A stretch of DNA of 13,477 bases, taken from NCBI GenBank assembly GCA_905236735.1, contig CAJOOU010000047.1, forward strand, positions 1 through 13,477, written 5' to 3'. The position numbers and the translations under genes are program-made. This DNA is from an uncultured Eubacterium sp. GTDB taxonomy: Bacteria > Bacillota > Clostridia > Lachnospirales > Lachnospiraceae. Each line of letters opens with the position of its first letter. Positions within the stretch are counted from its first letter, which is position 1. Of this stretch, positions 1-6,492 are shown in pieces. The notes under the pieces are model-generated. The model had not been told where the DNA came from. It did not search any database and saw only the letters and a program-made list of their open reading frames with translations.

Positions 1-1163
1 GTTTCGGTACTTGAGACAGCCTCGTCATATAGCTCTGTCATGTGCTCTCCGAGCTTTGATTCGGATTTTAAGATAGATTTTAATGTAGGCTTCGTAACGG
101 GGTGCTTTGCCACAAATATTGTGCAGCAGTCTTCGTAGGGCAGGATAGAGGTATCATAGGTACCTATTTTCAGGGCACGCTCAATGATTTCCTGCTTGTC
201 AAAGCCTATGAGCGGTCTGAATACCGGCAGGCTGCAGACTGCATTGGTACATCCCAATGACTGCATGGTCTGAGAGGCCACCTGTCCGATGGATTCTCCG
301 GTGACAAGACCGAGAGAACCGCCTTCGTTGGCAAAATGCTCGGCTATCTTCATCATATATCTCCTCATTATGATGGTAAGCTCATCATGGGGACAGGTCT
401 CGTAAATATACATCTGTATATCGGTAAAGTTGACTATATGCAGATGGATGGGACCTGAGTATCTGGATACTATCTGTGCGAGGTCTATGACCTTTTGCTT
501 TGCTCTCTCCGAGGTATAAGGAGGAGCGTGGAAATAGGTGGCGTCAATTTTGCAGCCGCGCTTTGCTATCATATGACCTGCTACAGGGGAGTCTATACCG
601 CCGGACAAAAGCAGCATGGCTTTTCCGGCAGAGCCTACAGGCATACCGCCTGCGCCCGGAATGACCTTGGAGTAGATGCAGATGTTTTCTCTTATTTCTA
701 TATTAATGGTTTCTGCAGGCGTGTGTACATCTACCTTAAGCTCAGGAAAGGCTTCGAGGAGTTTTTCTCCTGCAGCAGCATTAATTTCCATTGAGTTGAG
801 AGGAAAGTTTTTGCGGGCTCTTCTGGCACTGACCTTGAAAGTGAAGTTTTTGGTATCATAGGCTGAGTCTACGAAAGAGACAACATCTTTTAGCAGCTCA
901 TCTACGCCTCTGTCATCTGTAAGCATGACCGGACAGATGCCGACAATACCGAATACATTCTTAAGCCTTGAGATAACCTCGGCTTCATCGTAGTCGTCTT
1001 CGCAGTGGACAAAGATTCTGCCCTGTTGTTTGGTGACCTTGAAGCTACCGTCTGCTCTTTTTAAAGAATACTTTATCTGTCTGACAAGAGCATCTTCAAA
1101 TACATGTCTGTTTTTTCCTTTGATGGCGATTTCGCCGTATTTTATCAAAAATGCCTGATACAT
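1..1163 (-). CDS. thiI: tRNA 4-thiouridine synthase ThiI (3' end cut by window edge)
   Basis: ThiI adenylates U8 of tRNA and transfers sulfur from a cysteine desulfurase persulfide to make 4-thiouridine; in some bacteria it also supplies sulfur for the thiazole of thiamine. Reading the minus strand from ATG at 1163-1161 gives an open frame of 387 codons that runs off the window. It starts MYQAFLIKYGEIAIKGKN, typical of the ThiI N-terminal ferredoxin-like domain. A THUMP domain follows at roughly residues 60-165. The PP-loop ATPase signature SGGIDSP is at about 187-193, and a conserved EDCCTIF segment is at about 344-350. The Bacillus-type protein is about 400 residues and has no C-terminal rhodanese domain, so only the last few residues should be missing. 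The ribosome site AAAGGAG (1175-1169) lies 5 nt before the ATG. No nifS-like cysteine desulfurase, the usual partner, lies upstream here. Confidence 0.95.
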   Translation of the reverse strand, partial: MYQAFLIKYGEIAIKGKNRHVFEDALVRQIKYSLKRADGSFKVTKQQGRIFVHCEDDYDEAEVISRLKNVFGIVGICPVMLTDDRGVDELLKDVVSFVDSAYDTKNFTFKVSARRARKNFPLNSMEINAAAGEKLLEAFPELKVDVHTPAETINIEIRENICIYSKVIPGAGGMPVGSAGKAMLLLSGGIDSPVAGHMIAKRGCKIDATYFHAPPYTSERAKQKVIDLAQIVSRYSGPIHLHIVNFTDIQMYIYETCPHDELTIIMRRYMMKIAEHFANEGGSLGLVTGESIGQVASQTMQSLGCTNAVCSLPVFRPLIGFDKQEIIERALKIGTYDTSILPYEDCCTIFVAKHPVTKPTLKSILKSESKLGEHMTELYDEAVSSTE

Positions 1164-1185
1164 GGCTACTCCTTTCAGTTATGCC

Positions 1186-1209
1186 TCTGCCATATTGGTG
1201 TGTGGCAGA
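1186..1209 (-). other. Hairpin in the thiI leader
   Basis: A 7-bp inverted repeat (TCTGCCA at 1186-1192, TGGCAGA at 1203-1209, 10-nt loop) lies in the predicted thiI 5' untranslated region. It sits about 10 nt upstream of the ribosome binding site and does not cover it. It matches no riboswitch I recognise; in particular it is not a TPP riboswitch. Confidence 0.4.
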
Positions 1210-1221
1210 TGGAACCGGCTA

Positions 1222-1251
1222 ATTATATCACAAAGTAGCGAGGAAAGCGAG
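1222..1251 (-). promoter_or_regulatory. Likely thiI promoter with extended -10, in a sequence shared with the L,D-transpeptidase promoter
   Basis: On the minus strand an extended -10 element TGATATAAT occupies 1230-1222. The -35 region (TCGCTT, 17 bp upstream) is poor, as is common with extended -10 promoters. The start site would be near 1215, giving a leader of about 50 nt to thiI. The whole 30-nt stretch matches 4805-4834 on the plus strand at 25 of 30 positions, including the extended -10. Confidence 0.55.
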
Positions 1252-1271
1252 AGGGGGCAGCTTTCGCAATT

Positions 1272-1333
1272 CTAAAATAATTCGGAATCCGCTCATTTGC
1301 CTACGCAAATGGCTACTTCCTCATTATTTTTAG
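1272..1333. repeat. 62-bp imperfect palindromic element
   Basis: The stretch folds on itself in three nested blocks. The outer arms are CTAAAATAAT (1272-1281) and ATTATTTTTAG (1323-1333), with one bulge. The middle arms are GGAA (1284-1287) and TTCC (1317-1320). The inner arms are a perfect CATTTGC (1294-1300) and GCAAATG (1305-1311) around a 4-nt loop. It has no T-run, so it is not a terminator. The shape suggests a REP- or MITE-like dispersed palindrome, but I see only one full copy here. Confidence 0.5.
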
Positions 1334-1397
1334 CATCAAATAAACTATCGTGCTTATATGCATGCATATAGCACGATAGTTTGCTTGATGCTTTTTT
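1332..1397 (+). terminator. Long hairpin followed by a T-run (plus-strand terminator-like)
   Basis: AGCATCAA (1332-1339) pairs with TTGATGCT (1385-1392). After a 2x2 internal loop, AAACTATCGTGCT pairs perfectly with AGCACGATAGTTT around a TATATGCATG-type AT-rich centre. Six T residues follow at 1392-1397, so termination would act on plus-strand transcription. No plus-strand gene lies upstream, so its purpose is unclear. It may be an insulator facing the convergent minus-strand RNA that ends at about 1398, or a second part of the adjacent palindromic element. Confidence 0.5.
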
Positions 1398-1433
1398 AAA
1401 AAAGAAAGACGAACGATTGGGGGACCGTTCGTC
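1398..1433 (-). terminator. Intrinsic terminator of the candidate sRNA
   Basis: On the minus strand GACGAACG (1433-1426) pairs perfectly with CGTTCGTC (1415-1408) around the loop GTCCCCCAAT. TTTCTTTTTT follows directly (1407-1398). The T-run lies only on the minus-strand side, which fixes the direction of transcription. Confidence 0.75.
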
Positions 1434-1515
1434 AGTGTTAGGGGGTATTTTAAAAGGTAGATGTAAATTCTTTTAAATTTACATTTCTTAAGAATATTGG
1501 GGGTGTTCTTAAGAT
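1398..1515 (-). ncRNA. Candidate small RNA of about 117 nt with three CCCCC segments
   Basis: Seen directly: on the minus strand a good promoter (1550-1522) is followed by three hairpins and an intrinsic terminator, with no usable reading frame (the only ATG is followed at once by TAA). Hairpin 1 has arms CTTAAGAA/TTCTTAAG (1513-1506 and 1494-1487) and loop CACCCCCAATA. Hairpin 2 has arms ATGTAAATT/AATTTACAT (1484-1476 and 1469-1461). An unpaired linker carries TACCCCCTAA (around 1446-1438). Hairpin 3, the terminator, has loop GTCCCCCAAT. All three C5 runs are predicted to be single-stranded, and there is no G-run in the transcript to pair with them. Known: Firmicute trans-acting sRNAs such as RsaE/RoxS and the csRNAs use unpaired C-rich segments to bind G-rich ribosome binding sites. 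Inferred: this is such a regulator. I do not recognise it as a named family. Confidence 0.68.
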
Positions 1516-1521
1516 GGTTAT

Positions 1522-1550
1522 ACTATAGCATAGGATATTATTCTTGTGAA
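1522..1550 (-). promoter_or_regulatory. Promoter of the candidate sRNA (TTCACA-N17-TATAGT)
   Basis: On the minus strand TTCACA (1550-1545) and TATAGT (1527-1522) are separated by exactly 17 bp. Each matches the housekeeping sigma consensus at 5 of 6 positions, and a TG one base before the -10 makes it an extended -10. Initiation about 7 nt downstream falls near 1515, immediately before the first hairpin. Confidence 0.7.
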
Positions 1551-1583
1551 ATGCTTAAAACCGATACAAGTATGCGATTTGGT

Positions 1584-1620
1584 AATAGTAATAGACATTA
1601 CTATTTAAAAAGCGTATACT
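1584..1620 (+). promoter_or_regulatory. lysR promoter with overlapping dyad operator
   Basis: The perfect inverted repeat AATAGTAAT (1584-1592) / ATTACTATT (1597-1605) is separated by 4 bp and fits the T-N11-A type of LysR-family recognition site. It overlaps the -35 TAGACA (1592-1597), which stands 17 bp from the -10 TATACT (1615-1620). This layout suits negative autoregulation of lysR. The centre of the dyad is about 80 bp upstream of the predicted start of the divergent sRNA. The predicted lysR leader is very short, about 15 nt, so the exact -10 is less certain than the dyad. Confidence 0.6.
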
Positions 1621-1641
1621 TACAAAAGGGAGGATGTAAAG

Positions 1642-2526
1642 ATGACCATTACACAGCTTGAGTATTTTATGGCGGTAGCCGAACATAAAAACATATCCAA
1701 GGCGGCAGAGGCTCTTTTTATGACTCAGCCGGCTTTAAGCCGTCAGATAACAGCCATGGAAGAAGAACTTGGCATACATCTTTTTTTCAGGAAAAGCAGA
1801 CCTATAACCCTGACTCCGGCAGGAGAGGTGCTTTACAGAGGACTCGGCGGATTTACTGAAAAATATTATGATGTTGTAAGAAAGGCTCAGATTATCGGCA
1901 GCGGAGTAGGAGGGGCTTTGCATTTCGGAGTACTTCCGGGAATAGATATAGGTGACTTTTTCCCGAAGTATCTTAATTATATGAAAGACAAATTCCCTGA
2001 TATAGAAATATCGGCGGCGGCCGGAAGCTTTTCGGAGCTTATGAACGGTCTTAAAACCTTTGAATATGATTTCATCATTATAAATGATTTCGGAGTTGAT
2101 GAGGCTGATAATATAGAGACCTTTCTTATAGATGAACAGCCCAACTACCTCGTTATGTCCAAAAGCCATAAAATGGCCGGTAAAGACAGCTACAGGCTTG
2201 AGGATTTTAAGGATGAGGTTTTTGCAATCAATGCGCCGGATGATCTGGCTCATGGTGACAAGGTGCTTGAAAAATGTGCGCTGGCGGGATTTACGCCGAA
2301 GTCAATTGTTGCCGAAAATATCAGTCAGTATCTTTTGCTTTTGGAGACAGGTATGGCTGTGGGAGTGCTTAACGGAAGGACGACGGCTCATCACGACCCC
2401 AATATGCTTTTTGTACCGATTAAAGAAGTGGAGAGCAACAAAATCCTCCTTGTATGGGATACGGATTGCAAGAATCCAAGCCTTAAAAACGGGATAAGAG
2501 GATTTGAAGATATTTTCACAAGTTGA
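1642..2526 (+). CDS. LysR-family transcriptional regulator
   Basis: This cytoplasmic DNA-binding regulator has 294 residues, the usual length for the family. The N-terminal winged helix-turn-helix is clear: MTITQLEYFMAVAEHKNISK followed by AAEALFMTQPALSRQI and a wing ending in LTPAG at about residues 54-58. The rest (about 90-290) is the periplasmic-binding-protein-like effector domain; its ligand cannot be read from sequence. The start has a strong site, GGGAGG, 8 nt upstream at 1628-1633. Members of this family usually control a divergently transcribed neighbour. Here the divergent unit is not a protein gene but the predicted small RNA at 1515-1398, and a perfect dyad lies between the two promoters. 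No clear terminator follows the stop; the next promoter starts about 40 nt later. Confidence 0.93.
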   Translation: MTITQLEYFMAVAEHKNISKAAEALFMTQPALSRQITAMEEELGIHLFFRKSRPITLTPAGEVLYRGLGGFTEKYYDVVRKAQIIGSGVGGALHFGVLPGIDIGDFFPKYLNYMKDKFPDIEISAAAGSFSELMNGLKTFEYDFIIINDFGVDEADNIETFLIDEQPNYLVMSKSHKMAGKDSYRLEDFKDEVFAINAPDDLAHGDKVLEKCALAGFTPKSIVAENISQYLLLLETGMAVGVLNGRTTAHHDPNMLFVPIKEVESNKILLVWDTDCKNPSLKNGIRGFEDIFTS

Positions 2527-2557
2527 GTAGTCACAAATATTTCACATAAAAAAGCTG

Positions 2558-2595
2558 TTTTGTCGGTTGACAAAAAACTGCCTGCTATTTAATAT
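2558..2595 (+). promoter_or_regulatory. Promoter of the Na/Pi cotransporter gene (TTGACA-N17-TAATAT)
   Basis: A consensus -35 TTGACA (2567-2572) and a weaker -10 TAATAT (2590-2595) are 17 bp apart. The -35 lies in the right arm of a 7-bp inverted repeat (TTTTGTC 2558-2564, GACAAAA 2569-2575, loop GGTT). The predicted start near 2602 gives a leader of about 68 nt. The inverted repeat lacks a T-run on the plus strand, so it does not look like a lysR terminator. Confidence 0.55.
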
Positions 2596-2623
2596 GGATT
2601 AGGGCATAAGCCTCTTGTAATAT

Positions 2624-2641
2624 GAACCTACTGAACCTACT
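2624..2641 (+). repeat. Tandem 9-bp direct repeat in leader
   Basis: GAACCTACT is repeated twice head to tail (2624-2632 and 2633-2641) in the predicted 5' untranslated region of the transporter gene, 14 nt before its ribosome binding site (GAGG, 2656-2659). It could be a protein-binding or slippage site; nothing else supports a function. Confidence 0.6.
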
Positions 2642-2669
2642 AATATATAGAAAATGAGGATACAATTAC

Positions 2670-4475
2670 ATGGGAATATCTAATGTTTTAACGCTTCTGA
2701 GCGGTGTGGCACTTTTTCTTTTCGGTATGTCTCTTATGGGAGACGGGCTGAAAAATGTAGCAGGTAACCAGCTTGAAACCTTTTTATACAAGCTGACCAA
2801 TACACCGATTAAGGGAGTATTGCTTGGAGCTGCTGTTACGGCTGTTATACAGTCGTCATCCGCAACATCGGTAATGGTGGTAGGTTTTGTTAACTCCGGA
2901 ATGATGCAGGTATCGCAGGCTATCGGTATTATTATGGGTGCCAACATAGGTACATCAATTACCGGCTGGATACTTTGTCTGTCTTATATTGACGGCTCGA
3001 GCGGTATAGCTCAGCTGCTCTCGACTGCCACGATATCGGCTCTTATGGCGATAATCGGTATTTTATTCAGAACACTTGCCAAAAAACAGTCCAGCATACA
3101 TATAGGAACAATAATGCTTGGATTTGCCATTCTTATGTTTGGAATGCAGTCCATGTCGAGTGCGGTTTCGCCGCTGAAGGAAAATGAGCATTTTGTAAAT
3201 GCTCTTACAATGTTTGAGAATCCCTTCGTAGGTATACTTGTCGGTATAGCTTTTACGGCGGTACTTCAGAGCGCTTCGGCATCTGTGGGTATTTTGCAGG
3301 CTCTTTCGGTGACGGGGTCAATGTCTTTTGCGTCAGCACTTCCTATTATCATGGGTATAGGTGTGGGTGCAGCCTGCCCTGTACTGTTATCATCGGTGGG
3401 CACCAATAAAAACGGTAAAAGGACGGCTCTTATATACCTGTTAAACGATTTATTCGGTATGGTATTCTGGTCAATAGTTTTCTACTCGGTAAATGCCGCC
3501 GTGCATTTTGAGTTTATGAGTATGACTATGAGCCCGATGAGGATTGCACTTTTAAATACACTTTTCAGGACAGCGACCATTATTGTTCTGCTCCCGTTTG
3601 TAAAGACGGAAGAAAAGCTTGTGTTCTGGCTTGTTAAGGATGAGGAAGAAGACGATGAGGATGACAAGGCTGATTTTTCACTTCTCGAGGAAAGATTTTT
3701 GTCTTATCCGGCCCTTGCCATAAGAAACTCTCATCAGACCATAGTAAATATGGCATATCTGGCAAGAAAAAATGTGCTTCGTGCCATGAATCTCATGACA
3801 GATTACTCGGAGAAAAAATACAACAAGGTAAATTACAAAGAAGACTTTGTGGATAAATACGAAGATAAGCTCGGCAGTTATCTTATGAAGCTGACTGTTA
3901 AGGAAATGAACCACACCCAGACCAGAAAGGTGGCTGAGTACCTGCATGTAATCAGCGATTTTGAGCGTCTCGGAGACAGAGCGGCCGATATAGCGGATGT
4001 GGGCAAAGAGCTTTATGAAAAGAAGATAGATTTTTCCGAAGATGCAAAACGCGAACTGAATGTCCTGCTTTCTGCCACAAATGAGATTATGACTCTGACG
4101 GTAGAAGCTTTTGAAAATGATGATATTGATCTTTCGGCAAGGGTAGAGCCTTTGCATGAGGTTGTAGATGCGCTTTGCGAAGAACTCAAACTCAGTCATT
4201 CTGTCAGACTTCAGACGGGCAGATGCGAGCTTTCACACGGATTCCCGTTTAATGAGACCTTGAATGCCTGTGAAAGAATTGCATCCCAGTGTTCACATGT
4301 GGCTGTTGCCGTAATTGAGGCAAATGATACCCAGACGGACTATGCGGCTCATGGCAAACTGCAGGAAATCAGAAGTAAAAATAACGAAAGCTATAGGAAA
4401 CTCGTAGAAGAGTTTACCGGAAAATATAATACAAGCAGTACTGATTTTGCGGGAAGTATTGTAGCGGTGAATTAG
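2670..4475 (+). CDS. Na/Pi-cotransporter family protein with C-terminal PhoU-like domain
   Basis: This 601-residue inner-membrane protein is predicted to move phosphate with sodium. The N-terminal half is hydrophobic and carries the two inverted-repeat signatures of the family: QSSSATS at residues 61-67 and QSASAS at 200-205. Each follows a glycine/alanine-rich helix (GAAVTAVI and GIAFTAVL). A very acidic linker, DEEEDDEDD, follows at about 324-332. The C-terminal part (about 345-570) is soluble and helical, with repeated HVISDFERLGDRAADIAD-type segments of PhoU domains. This fusion is common in bacterial NptA/YjbB-like proteins. The start follows GAGG with 10-nt spacing. The gene has its own promoter and a GC-rich hairpin after it, so it appears monocistronic. 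The substrate is inferred from family membership and was not tested against other anions. Confidence 0.9.
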   Translation: MGISNVLTLLSGVALFLFGMSLMGDGLKNVAGNQLETFLYKLTNTPIKGVLLGAAVTAVIQSSSATSVMVVGFVNSGMMQVSQAIGIIMGANIGTSITGWILCLSYIDGSSGIAQLLSTATISALMAIIGILFRTLAKKQSSIHIGTIMLGFAILMFGMQSMSSAVSPLKENEHFVNALTMFENPFVGILVGIAFTAVLQSASASVGILQALSVTGSMSFASALPIIMGIGVGAACPVLLSSVGTNKNGKRTALIYLLNDLFGMVFWSIVFYSVNAAVHFEFMSMTMSPMRIALLNTLFRTATIIVLLPFVKTEEKLVFWLVKDEEEDDEDDKADFSLLEERFLSYPALAIRNSHQTIVNMAYLARKNVLRAMNLMTDYSEKKYNKVNYKEDFVDKYEDKLGSYLMKLTVKEMNHTQTRKVAEYLHVISDFERLGDRAADIADVGKELYEKKIDFSEDAKRELNVLLSATNEIMTLTVEAFENDDIDLSARVEPLHEVVDALCEELKLSHSVRLQTGRCELSHGFPFNETLNACERIASQCSHVAVAVIEANDTQTDYAAHGKLQEIRSKNNESYRKLVEEFTGKYNTSSTDFAGSIVAVN

Positions 4476-4520
4476 GAGAATTATCTTAGCTGATATATAA
4501 AGAAGATAATATAAAGAGGA

Positions 4521-4546
4521 ATGCCGGCGGTTAATACCGCCGGCAT
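4521..4546 (+). terminator. GC-rich hairpin after the transporter gene
   Basis: ATGCCGGCGG (4521-4530) and CCGCCGGCAT (4537-4546) form a perfect 10-bp stem with a 6-nt loop. The tail is ACTTATG, not a T-run, so termination would be atypical or factor-assisted. A separate AT-rich 8-bp inverted repeat (ATTATCTT 4480-4487, AAGATAAT 4503-4510) lies between the stop codon and this hairpin. Confidence 0.5.
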
Positions 4547-4804
4547 ACTTATGAAAAAGATTTATGTGTATGAAAAGTGAAATGTATCACTAAATTTTGG
4601 GAGGAACCTTGCTTTCGGCAAGCAAGGTTATGAAAAAAATTAAAAAGAGTTTTGTCACTAACATGCATACTGTTTCTTTAGTACGATACTAATATACAAT
4701 CAAATTGTGACTACAATATGTGAAATTATTTATCGATTTGTAAATAAAATATGAACGAATTGTTAACATAAGGCGGATACCAATTCTATGTTAAAAAAGA
4801 ATCA
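4547..4804. other. Non-coding stretch with inverted repeats
   Basis: No convincing gene is present. The clearest structure is AACCTTGCTT (4605-4614) / AAGCAAGGTT (4620-4629), a 10-bp stem with a 5-nt loop. It lies exactly between a ribosome-site-like GGGAGG (4599-4604) and an ATG at 4630 that opens a 20-codon frame, MKKIKKSFVTNMHTVSLVRY. A second inverted repeat, TTAACATA (4763-4770) / TATGTTAA (4787-4794), lies just upstream of the next promoter and could be an operator or an alternative promoter (TTAACA-N18-TATGTT). The rest is AT-rich sequence without a feature I can support. Confidence 0.4.
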
Positions 4805-4834
4805 CTCGCTTTCCGGGCTACTTCGTGGTAAAAT
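4805..4834 (+). promoter_or_regulatory. Likely promoter of the L,D-transpeptidase operon
   Basis: An extended -10, TGGTAAAAT (4826-4834), gives a predicted start near 4841, 26 nt before the ATG at 4867. The block from 4805 to 4834 matches the thiI promoter region (1251-1222, minus strand) at 25 of 30 positions. Because the promoter overlaps the possible GTG start at 4825, it also argues for the downstream ATG. Confidence 0.5.
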
Positions 4835-4866
4835 ATTATCCGCAGGAAAAAAGGAAGGGAAATGTT

Positions 4867-6492
4867 ATGAGTATTCGTAAAATCGCGATTGGTATAGGGA
4901 TAACGATAGCGGTAATTTATCTTGCCGTATCTCTTTATTTTATGAATCATTTTTTACCCAATATTACAGTAAACGGAGTGGATGTGTCCTATAAAAATGC
5001 GGAGTCTTCTGAGGAGATTTTTTATGCAAAATCCAAGGATTATGTGCTGACGCTTCTCGAGAGAAATGATTTAGAGGAGACCATTTCCGGAAAAGATGTT
5101 AATTTAAGATTTGTATTTAACGGAGAGTTTGAGGAGACGATAGAGTCTCAGAATGCCTTTTTATGGCCGATAAGACTCATTGCCGGCAAAGATATAGAGC
5201 TTGCCCAGGTAGCCGATTATGATGAGGAAATGCTTAAAAGCGTCATAGACAATCTCTCATGTATGGATACAGACAGCTGGATAGAGTCTGAGGATGCCAA
5301 GCTCGGAGAATATGACGAAAGTCTGGGCATATACAGCCTTACTGCGCCTGTATATGGCACCTGTATAGATGCTGAGACCTTCGATGAGATGGTGTCACTT
5401 AAGCTTTCGGGGGTTGAGAGTGAACTTGACCTTGCCGAGGAGGGCTGCTATATAGACCCTGTACTTACGGAAGATACAAAGGAGGCTGAAAAGCTGCTGG
5501 AGGAAGCGAGCGCCTATGCCGGCGGTGTGATAACCTTTGAGTTTGATGATGAAACCTCAGTTATAGATGCAGATACGATTAAAAACTGGCTGATTATTGA
5601 TGATGAGTACAATGTCTCTTTGGATGAGGACCGGGTAGCCGAATATGTGGATGCACTTGCAGAGCAGTATGATACTGTAAACAGCGACAAAACCGTTATT
5701 GACGCATCCGGAGATGTTGTCAGTGTAAAGGCAGCAACATACGGCTGGGAGATGAATAAGGAAAAGACGATTGCACTTATTATCAAAAAAATAAATGCGG
5801 GGCAGTCGTATACCGGAACGGTCAAATGGACAAGACAGGCGGCCAGTCACGGAGAGAATGATTACGGCGACACCTATGTGGATGTAAATCTGACATCACA
5901 GCATCTGAGACTATTTGTGGGAGGAGAGATTATCCTTGAGACGGATTTTGTATCCGGAAATGTATCAAAGGGATGCAAGACTCCCGGAGGAGCCTATTAT
6001 GTGACCTATAAAGAAGCCGATGCTGTGCTAAGGGGAGACGATTATGAGACTCCGGTGGCATTCTGGATGCCTTTTAACGGAGGCATAGGTCTGCATGACG
6101 CGACATGGAGGTCGGTATTCGGAGGCAGTATATACAAAACAAACGGTTCTCACGGATGCATCAATCTGCCTTACAGCGCGGCAAAGAAGATATTTAACAA
6201 TATAGAAGCAGGTTGTCCGGTGCTCTGCTACTACATCCCGGGCACGGAGCCGGCAAACGGTAAGGTAAGTGAGGCCGTTTCTTCTACCGAAAAGAAGGAT
6301 ACGGATAAGACTGCAAACTCGAAGAAGAAAAAGAAAACCAGGAATAAAACATCCAAAAACAATACATCAAAAGACAATTCGAATACTTCATCTGATGATA
6401 CTACGGTAACGGATGATGCGGACAATACTTCGGAAGATACTACGGGAGATTTGACAATAGAAGACACGCAGGAGAGTAATACTGAAGAATGA
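4867..6492 (+). CDS. Membrane-anchored L,D-transpeptidase (YkuD domain)
   Basis: This enzyme crosslinks peptidoglycan stem peptides between diaminopimelate residues (3-3 links) or attaches partners to them, outside the membrane. I start it at ATG 4867 (541 residues) because GGAAGGG lies 7 nt upstream (4853-4859) and a signal anchor follows immediately (about residues 4-27). An in-frame GTG at 4825 lies inside the promoter. The region at about 35-310 resembles the peptidoglycan-binding-like domain found before YkuD in Firmicutes. The YkuD catalytic domain spans about 335-457: His410 in GLHDATW, and the active-site motif SHGCIN with Cys431. From about 458 the tail is low complexity: lysine- and asparagine-rich first (SKKKKKTRNKTSKNN), then rich in Asp, Thr and Glu. 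It may span or bind the wall. The stop codon overlaps the azlC start (ATGA), so translation is probably coupled. Confidence 0.92.
   Translation: MSIRKIAIGIGITIAVIYLAVSLYFMNHFLPNITVNGVDVSYKNAESSEEIFYAKSKDYVLTLLERNDLEETISGKDVNLRFVFNGEFEETIESQNAFLWPIRLIAGKDIELAQVADYDEEMLKSVIDNLSCMDTDSWIESEDAKLGEYDESLGIYSLTAPVYGTCIDAETFDEMVSLKLSGVESELDLAEEGCYIDPVLTEDTKEAEKLLEEASAYAGGVITFEFDDETSVIDADTIKNWLIIDDEYNVSLDEDRVAEYVDALAEQYDTVNSDKTVIDASGDVVSVKAATYGWEMNKEKTIALIIKKINAGQSYTGTVKWTRQAASHGENDYGDTYVDVNLTSQHLRLFVGGEIILETDFVSGNVSKGCKTPGGAYYVTYKEADAVLRGDDYETPVAFWMPFNGGIGLHDATWRSVFGGSIYKTNGSHGCINLPYSAAKKIFNNIEAGCPVLCYYIPGTEPANGKVSEAVSSTEKKDTDKTANSKKKKKTRNKTSKNNTSKDNSNTSSDDTTVTDDADNTSEDTTGDLTIEDTQESNTEE

Noticed and set aside
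495..861. Plus-strand open frames of 99 and 61 codons
   Set aside because: They lie inside thiI on the opposite strand, have no ribosome site and show no recognisable protein features.
1408..1513. Reading the G5-loop hairpins as a plus-strand lysR leader element or G-quadruplex
   Set aside because: There are only three G-runs, with distances of 17 and 53 nt between them. The terminator T-run and the good promoter both point to minus-strand transcription, and lysR has its own promoter downstream of them.
4825..4866. Upstream GTG start for the L,D-transpeptidase, adding 14 residues
   Set aside because: It lies in the predicted promoter, has no ribosome site, and would put charged residues before the signal anchor. 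The ATG at 4867 has GGAAGGG at 7 nt.
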